Source: Halovivax sp. (GTDB lineage: Archaea > Halobacteriota > Halobacteria > Halobacteriales > Natrialbaceae). From it: a stretch of DNA of 6,098 nt. Below the pieces are notes generated by a model. It saw only the letters and a list, made by a program, of their open reading frames with translations. It did no database searches and was not told where the DNA came from. Position numbers and translations under genes: made by a program. Location of the stretch: positions 1 to 6,098 of the forward strand of contig SLIS01000119.1 in NCBI GenBank assembly GCA_007135505.1, given 5' to 3'. Shown here piece after piece: positions 1-4,067 of the stretch. The number at the start of each line of letters is the position of its first letter. Positions within the stretch are counted from its first letter, which is position 1.

Positions 1-924
1 ATCGACGAACAGCTCGCCCGCCTTGTACGACGAACGCACCATCGGCCCGCTCGCACAGTACAGGAAGTCGAGTTCGTCCTCGGCGACGCGTCGCCAGGTC
101 TCGTACTTGTCCGGGTGATCGTACCGCTCGACGTCGAGGTGGTTCCGGGAGGGTTGGAGGTACTGGCCGAGCGTGACGATGTCGACGCCGCGCTCGCGAC
201 AGTCCGCGAGCGTCTGGTAGACCTCGTGGTCGTACTCGCCGTGACCCAGCATGATCGAGGTCTTCGTGTAGATGTCCGACTCCCGATCGACCTGTTCGAG
301 GACGCCCAGGCTCTGCTCGTAACCCGCCCGGCGGTCGCGAACGGGAAACTGCAGGCGCTCGACGGTCTCGACGTTGTGGGCGATGACGTCCGGGTCGGCG
401 TCGACGATCTTTCGAACCAGCCGCGGCTCGCCCTGGAAGTCCGGGATCAGGACCTCGACGAGGATCCCCGGATGCCGGGCCTTGATCTCGCGGATCGTCT
501 CCGCGAAGTGGCCCGCCCCCTGGTCTGGCAGGTCGTCGCGGTCGACCGAGGTCAGCACGACGTAATCCAGGCCGATCTCGGCGATCGCGCTGGCGACGTT
601 TTCGGGTTCGTCCGGATCAAGCGGATCCATGCCGCCGGTCTGGACGTCACAGAAGTTACACGCGCGAGAACACTTCTCGCCCATCAGCATGAACGTCGCC
701 GTGCCGCCGTCACCCGAGCCGGTGCCGCCGTCGGCGGCGTCCGCCGCCTCTCCATCCGGCGGAGCGCGGCTCCGCCCGGACCAACACTCCCCGAGATTCG
801 GACAGTTCGCCTCCTCGCAGACGGTGTGGAGGTCGTGCTCGCGAAGCGTCTCGCGGATCCCCGCGAACTCCCGTCCCGACGGCGGGCGCATCTTCAGCCA
901 GTCGGGCTTCCGGGCGCGGCTCAT
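1..924 (-). CDS. lipA: Lipoyl synthase (radical SAM), C-terminal tail cut off by window edge
   Basis: Inserts two sulfur atoms into protein-bound octanoyl groups to make the lipoyl cofactor of 2-oxoacid dehydrogenases and the glycine cleavage system; cytosolic. On the minus strand 308 codons are visible from the ATG at 924-922. All three signatures of the family are present: the auxiliary-cluster motif CX4CX5C (C36, C41, C47), the radical-SAM motif CX3CX2C (C85, C89, C92, read as CSRACNFC), and the C-terminal RSSY (297-300), whose serine ligates the auxiliary cluster in known structures. VVLTSVDRDDLPDQGAGHF (122-140) and HNVETVERLQ (183-192) are also typical. By family length only about 10-20 residues are missing at the left edge. 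The start fits haloarchaeal LipA (MSRARKPDWLKMRPPSG). Odd: residues about 50-72 form a Gly/Ala/Asp-rich insertion between C47 and the conserved GTATFM (74-79), where most homologues have only a few residues. It lies outside the catalytic motifs, so the enzyme is probably active. It is divergent from the MATE gene and no lipoate-pathway partner is visible. Confidence 0.96.
   Translation of the reverse strand, partial: MSRARKPDWLKMRPPSGREFAGIRETLREHDLHTVCEEANCPNLGECWSGRSRAPPDGEAADAADGGTGSGDGGTATFMLMGEKCSRACNFCDVQTGGMDPLDPDEPENVASAIAEIGLDYVVLTSVDRDDLPDQGAGHFAETIREIKARHPGILVEVLIPDFQGEPRLVRKIVDADPDVIAHNVETVERLQFPVRDRRAGYEQSLGVLEQVDRESDIYTKTSIMLGHGEYDHEVYQTLADCRERGVDIVTLGQYLQPSRNHLDVERYDHPDKYETWRRVAEDELDFLYCASGPMVRSSYKAGELFVD
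701..732. repeat. 21-bp-period direct duplication inside lipA
   Basis: GTGCCGCCGTC occurs perfectly at 701-711 and again at 722-732, a period of 21 bp or seven codons. On the lipA strand this encodes DGGT twice, at residues 65-68 and 72-75. The second copy leads into the conserved GTATFM stretch and the first belongs to the lineage-specific linker. An in-frame local duplication, for example by replication slippage, is the simplest reading. Confidence 0.75.
733..780. repeat. Two adjacent inverted repeats within the lipA insertion
   Basis: The first palindrome is GGCGGC (733-738), a 4-base loop, then GCCGCC (743-748). The second is GGCGGAGC (758-765), loop GCG, then GCTCCGCC (769-776). Its stem can extend by T755-A780, C756-G779 and C757-G778 if C777 bulges. 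Together they encode about residues 49-64 of LipA, which is most of the non-conserved insertion. They are inside a coding region, so a terminator role is unlikely. They could be a slippage product or a remnant of a small palindromic element. Confidence 0.7.
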
Positions 925-947
925 ACGCGCAGTCTCGGGGCCGACGG

Positions 948-954
948 GAAAAAG
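948..954 (-). promoter_or_regulatory. Putative lipA TATA-like element
   Basis: Read on the minus strand this is CTTTTTC, centred about 27 bp upstream of the lipA ATG. That is the spacing expected for a leaderless haloarchaeal transcript. It is the only A/T-rich run close to the start, but it lacks the TA step of a good TATA box, so the call is tentative. Confidence 0.35.
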
Positions 955-1054
955 CGTGATGATCGCGCCCGGTGGTTCTCTTTGACGGCAGGCCCGTTTC
1001 ACTGGAACTGATGCGGGCCGTGAGCAGTGAACGTGAGTATCGAACCAGAACAGA

Positions 1055-1070
1055 TGAAAACGTTTATGAT
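1055..1070 (+). promoter_or_regulatory. Putative promoter (BRE plus TATA box) of the MATE gene
   Basis: TTTATGA (1063-1069) is directly preceded by purine-rich GAAAACG (1056-1062, TFB-recognition-like). It is centred about 34 bp upstream of the ATG at 1100, predicting a transcription start near 1092 and a leader of only about 8 nt. TTCCGG occurs twice just downstream (1074-1079 and 1084-1089), around the expected start site, where a regulator could bind. That operator role is inference. Confidence 0.6.
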
Positions 1071-1099
1071 TTGTTCCGGCAATTTCCGGTTCAGACCGG

Positions 1100-2491
1100 A
1101 TGCTCGACGTCGACCGCGAGGACATAACGGAGGGGCCGATCGTCGCGACTCTGCTCGTGCTCGCCACTCCCCTGCTCGTCCAGAACGTCGTCCAGGTACT
1201 CCAGCAGCTAGTCGACACACTCTGGCTCGGCCGACACAGCCTCGAGGCAGTCGCCGCCGTCGGCCTCAACTTCCCGATTGTAGCCCTGCTGGGCGTCGTC
1301 GCGATCGGTGCGATGGTCGGCACGCAAGTGCTCGTCTCACAGCGCGTCGGTGCCGGAGACGAGATCGGCGGGCGACGCGCGACCGTCAACGGCACGCTGC
1401 TCGGCGTGGGAGCCGGGATCGTCGCCGGGCTCGTTACGTTCGCGTTCGCGGGGCAACTTATGGCCGTTTTCGGGGCAGACGGGGTGACGACCCAGTACGC
1501 GGCCGAGTACCTCGCCGTCTACGCCCTCCTCTTTCCCGTCCTCGCCGCGAGCGACGTCGTCGAAGGTGGCTTCGTCGGCTGGGGCGACGCCCGGGCCGCC
1601 CTCTACATCAACGTCCTCGCCGTCTTCGTCAACATCGTCCTCGATCCGTTCCTCATCTTCGGCTGGGGGCCGTTCCCCGAACTCGGCGTCGCCGGGGCCG
1701 CCCTCGCGACCGGCATCGGCTACGGCTGTGGCTTCGTCCTCGGCCTGTCGATGTTCGTCGCCGGGCGAAACGGGTTCGAACTCACCCGGGAGGTTCTCGT
1801 CTTCGACCTGGACGACTGTCGGGAGATCGCCGACATCGGCTGGCCGACCGCCGGCCAGCACGGCGTCAGCCAGCTCGCCCGCGTCGCGATGATCTGGATC
1901 GTCGCGGCCGTCGGTGGCTCGGTGGCCATCGCGGCCTACACCATCGGTGCCCGGGTCGCGAGCGTCGCATTCGTCCCGGCGATGGGGCTCCAGAAGGCCG
2001 CCCAGAGCATGGTCGGGCAGAACCTCGGCGCCCAGCGGCCCGACCGGGCCCGCCGGACGACCTGGGCCGGCGTCGCGATCGCGGCCGGCGCCCTCTCCGT
2101 CGTCGGGGCGGTACAGCTCGCGGTTCCGGAGACGATCTCCTGGATCGTCATGCCCGAAGCCGAGGTGGGCGAGATCGCGCTCGCGGCCGACTACCTGGTC
2201 ATCCTCGCGCTGGGGTACTGGGCGATCGGCGCGACCTACCTCCTCCAGGCCGGATTCAACGGCGCCCGACGGACACGGACCAGCATGATCGCCTCGCTGG
2301 CCCAGTACTGGGCCGTCCGGTTGCCGGTCGCGGTGGCGCTCGCGTACCCCCTCGGCTGGGACATCCACGGCGTCTTCTGGGCCGTGACCATCTCGAACGT
2401 CGTCGCCGCCATCGGGCTCGCGATTTACTACCACACCGAGACGAGCAGCGGGATGAACCAGCGGGCAATCGCGAGCGCGACGGCCGACTGA
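1100..2491 (+). CDS. MATE-family multidrug/cation antiporter
   Basis: A 463-residue inner-membrane exporter of the MATE family (NorM/DinF-like), normal length for the family. Such proteins expel cationic or aromatic compounds in exchange for Na+ or H+. Two homologous six-helix lobes are visible: N-lobe about 12-225 and C-lobe about 240-445, joined by a polar loop (LTREVLVFDLDDCREIADIG, 228-247). The N-lobe carries VDTLWLG with D39 in helix 1, SQRVGAGD (80-87), and NIVLDPFLIFG (178-188) in helix 5. D39, N178 and D182 match in position and spacing the D41, N180 and D184 site of the archaeal PfMATE structure. The C-lobe has GLQKAAQSMVGQNLGAQ (296-312), the family's repeated counterpart. The ATG is preferred because of the nearby TATA box and because the protein then begins with a short acidic tail before helix 1. 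No linked regulator is seen, and the substrate cannot be read from sequence. Confidence 0.93.
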   Translation: MLDVDREDITEGPIVATLLVLATPLLVQNVVQVLQQLVDTLWLGRHSLEAVAAVGLNFPIVALLGVVAIGAMVGTQVLVSQRVGAGDEIGGRRATVNGTLLGVGAGIVAGLVTFAFAGQLMAVFGADGVTTQYAAEYLAVYALLFPVLAASDVVEGGFVGWGDARAALYINVLAVFVNIVLDPFLIFGWGPFPELGVAGAALATGIGYGCGFVLGLSMFVAGRNGFELTREVLVFDLDDCREIADIGWPTAGQHGVSQLARVAMIWIVAAVGGSVAIAAYTIGARVASVAFVPAMGLQKAAQSMVGQNLGAQRPDRARRTTWAGVAIAAGALSVVGAVQLAVPETISWIVMPEAEVGEIALAADYLVILALGYWAIGATYLLQAGFNGARRTRTSMIASLAQYWAVRLPVAVALAYPLGWDIHGVFWAVTISNVVAAIGLAIYYHTETSSGMNQRAIASATAD

Positions 2492-2503
2492 GCGAGTTCG
2501 CTC
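2490..2503. repeat. Short hairpin overlapping the MATE stop codon
   Basis: GAGCGA (2490-2495) and TCGCTC (2498-2503) are perfect inverted copies separated by two bases, starting within the TGA stop codon. A stem this short without a following T-run does not match known haloarchaeal termination signals, so a terminator function is only a weak possibility. Confidence 0.35.
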
Positions 2504-2726
2504 GGGTCGCCGATCCGGGGCCGACCCGCCGGGCGACGGTCGCCCTCCCGCGAGAACCGGGGGCGAGCACCATCGTGAGAACCGGGGCGAACGCCCGCCG
2601 CGAGCGAAGAACGCACCGCTTACCCGCCACGTCGACGGTTGCGTCGGTTCGACGAGCGAGACCCTCGAACGCGCTCGCCCCGACAGTCGCCGCCTAACTA
2701 TATCGAAACCGGAAAAGCATCGGGAC
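2492..2726. other. Spacer between MATE and PH-domain genes, with direct repeat
   Basis: No credible gene was found in these 235 bp. GAGAACCGGGG appears twice with similar flanks (2552-2565 and 2577-2590, 25 bp apart; the first has one extra G before CGA). The rest is G+C-rich sequence without a conserved-looking reading frame, ending in a TATA box for the downstream gene. Apparent open frames on either strand here continue out of frame over the MATE gene and are compositional artefacts. Confidence 0.5.
2694..2704 (+). promoter_or_regulatory. Putative TATA box of the PH-domain gene
   Basis: CTATAT (2698-2703) within CTAACTATATC is centred about 26-27 bp before the GTG at 2727. This is the classic archaeal distance from TATA box to transcription start, so the mRNA is predicted to begin at the start codon. 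It is the main reason for choosing this GTG over internal starts. Confidence 0.65.
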
Positions 2727-3251
2727 GTGACCCTTCGGGGTGAGAGCACGGACTGGTTACATCTCGGCGACGACGAGCAGGTGCTGTGGGCCAGTCGACC
2801 ACATCCGGTCGAACTCGGGTCGCGGTTCGTCGTCGGGCTGGCGCTCGCCCTCTTCGGCCTCGTCGCCGCCGCCTGGGCGTGGGACGCCGGGTACAGCCTC
2901 GTCGGCTGGCTCGGCGTCGGCCTCGCCATCGTCGGCCTCGTCGGTTCCGGGACCTCTTACGCCTACTGGACGAACACGCGCTACGTACTCACCACCGACC
3001 AGCTCTACGCGAAACGCGGCGTCGTCTCGCGGGACGTCACCCAGCTCTCCCTGGATCGCGTCCAGAACACGACGCGCCGACAGTCGGTCGCCGGTCGCAC
3101 CCTTGGGTACGGGAACATCTCGGTCTACACCGCCGGCTCGGGTGATCCCGAAGTGACGTTCGAGCGCGTCCCGAATCCCGACGAGGCGAGCAGTACTCTC
3201 GCTCGCCAGCTCAACCGGGCCAACGGCCCGAATCGGTCGAGACGGACGTGA
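2727..3251 (+). CDS. Membrane-anchored bacterial-type PH (bPH2/DUF304) protein
   Basis: A 174-residue protein of the bPH2 (DUF304, YdbS-like) type. The soluble N-terminus (1-31) contains DEQVLWASRPHP (16-27), the usual lead-in of this family. Two hydrophobic helices follow, at about 33-52 and 56-77, then a PH-like beta domain from about 78 to 155. In it YWTNTRYVLTTDQLYAKRG (80-98), SLDRVQNTTRR (108-118) and GYGNISVYTAG (127-137) are the recognisable strands. The tail (156-174) is polar and basic. Family members sit in the membrane with the PH fold probably cytoplasmic; their molecular function is mostly unknown. Only one PH unit is present, whereas YdbT-type proteins carry more. The start is GTG, supported by a TATA box 27 bp upstream. 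A separate promoter and a 235-bp gap argue against tight coupling to the MATE gene. Confidence 0.87.
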   Translation: MTLRGESTDWLHLGDDEQVLWASRPHPVELGSRFVVGLALALFGLVAAAWAWDAGYSLVGWLGVGLAIVGLVGSGTSYAYWTNTRYVLTTDQLYAKRGVVSRDVTQLSLDRVQNTTRRQSVAGRTLGYGNISVYTAGSGDPEVTFERVPNPDEASSTLARQLNRANGPNRSRRT

Positions 3252-3360
3252 GTCGAATCGAACGGGGGACTTCGGACGATCGGTCGCGGTAGCGGTCCCG
3301 GTAATCGACGATCACCCGCACGAAGGTGACAGCCAGCGGACCGAAACGAACGCGCAGCAG

Positions 3361-3371
3361 AAAATTTATGA
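3361..3371 (+). promoter_or_regulatory. Putative TATA box of the four-helix membrane protein gene
   Basis: AAAATTTATGA ends in TTTATGA (3365-3371), the same heptamer found before the MATE gene. It is centred about 31 bp upstream of the ATG at 3399. It stands out in otherwise G+C-rich spacer (3252-3398) and predicts a leader of zero to a few nucleotides. No other signal is obvious in that 147-bp spacer. Confidence 0.6.
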
Positions 3372-3398
3372 CGGCGGTCTGCCCCGGCACTCAACGGT

Positions 3399-3992
3399 AT
3401 GGCGACACGCAAGTCGACGGACGGTCAGCCGACGACGGATCGACCGACGATCGCCGCAAGCGCCGGAATCGGCGCCGTCGCGGCGGCGCTCGGGTACCTG
3501 GTCACCGCCCTCCTCGTCCGCGACGAGGTCCGCGAGAACATGAGTCAGGTCGCCGAATGGAAAGGAACGGCGTGGTACTATTACAGCGCCCACCTCGTCG
3601 AGCTCGAAACCAGCGGCGCATTCGGTGGGTTCAGCGGGTCGACGACGGTCGACCTGATCGCCCAGTCGGGGAGCGCGAACGCCGAATTGCTGTACGCGAT
3701 CCCACCGCTCGTGCTGGTCCTGTCGGGGGCCCTCCTCGCCCACCACCTGCACGCGAGCGATCTCGGCGAGGCGGTCGCGGTCGGCGCGCCGGTGACGATC
3801 GGGTACGCCCTCGTGCTGGGCCTCGGCGTTTTCGCGACCGAATCGAGTACCGAAGGATCGGTCTTCGGAATCGACGCGAGCAGCTCGGTCGCGCCCGAAC
3901 TGGTGCCGGCGATCGTCCTCGCCGGGATCCTCTACCCGCTGGTCTTCGCGACCGCCGGCGCCGCCATCGGGGTCCTGGTGGACCAGCGATAG
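3399..3992 (+). CDS. Four-helix membrane protein of unknown function
   Basis: A 197-residue protein I cannot assign to a characterised family; it resembles conserved haloarchaeal hypothetical membrane proteins. The hydrophilic N-terminus (1-16, Lys/Arg/Thr/Asp-rich) is followed by four predicted helices: about 18-40, 97-115, 122-146 and 166-193. Between helices 1 and 2 is a large polar segment (41-96) containing WYYYSAHLVELE (59-70) and a Gly/Ser/Thr-rich stretch (72-94). By the positive-inside rule the basic N-terminus is probably cytoplasmic, which would place this segment outside. A second polar loop, ATESSTEGSVFGIDASSS (146-163), would be on the same side. No catalytic motif, metal-site cluster or transporter signature is visible. 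Start: the ATG has a clear TATA box upstream, and codon use matches the neighbours. It is probably transcribed on its own. Coding status is fairly secure; function is open. Confidence 0.8.
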   Translation: MATRKSTDGQPTTDRPTIAASAGIGAVAAALGYLVTALLVRDEVRENMSQVAEWKGTAWYYYSAHLVELETSGAFGGFSGSTTVDLIAQSGSANAELLYAIPPLVLVLSGALLAHHLHASDLGEAVAVGAPVTIGYALVLGLGVFATESSTEGSVFGIDASSSVAPELVPAIVLAGILYPLVFATAGAAIGVLVDQR

Positions 3993-4030
3993 CCCGACCG
4001 AACAGGCGAACGTCCGGGAGGTCACGATTG

Positions 4031-4043
4031 GAAACGCCTTTCA
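4031..4043 (+). promoter_or_regulatory. Weak putative promoter of the helicase gene
   Basis: GAAACG (4031-4036) followed by CTTTCA (4038-4043) sits about 27 bp before the ATG at 4068, matching leaderless spacing and resembling the purine-then-T-rich layout upstream of the MATE gene. The TATA match is poor. Co-transcription with the upstream membrane protein (75-bp gap) is an alternative. TCACCCG is repeated at 4041-4047 and 4051-4057. Confidence 0.35.
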
Positions 4044-4067
4044 CCCGGGGTCACCCGTCTCCGATAG

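Noticed and set aside
115..1011. 298-codon plus-strand frame opposite lipA
   Set aside because: It lies antisense to lipA, whose catalytic motifs are unambiguous. The start has no promoter and the product no recognisable domain.
2490..2590. Factor-independent terminator after the MATE gene
   Set aside because: There is a short hairpin but no T-run, and haloarchaeal termination depends mainly on T-rich stretches.
1027..2697. 556-codon plus-strand open frame overlapping the MATE gene
   Set aside because: The translation is almost entirely Arg/Pro/Gly-rich without domains. It is the out-of-frame shadow of the MATE gene caused by high GC.
1337..2929. 530-codon minus-strand open frame antisense to MATE
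   Set aside because: An antisense shadow across two well-supported genes. Its acidic, repetitive translation follows from the codon bias of the sense gene.
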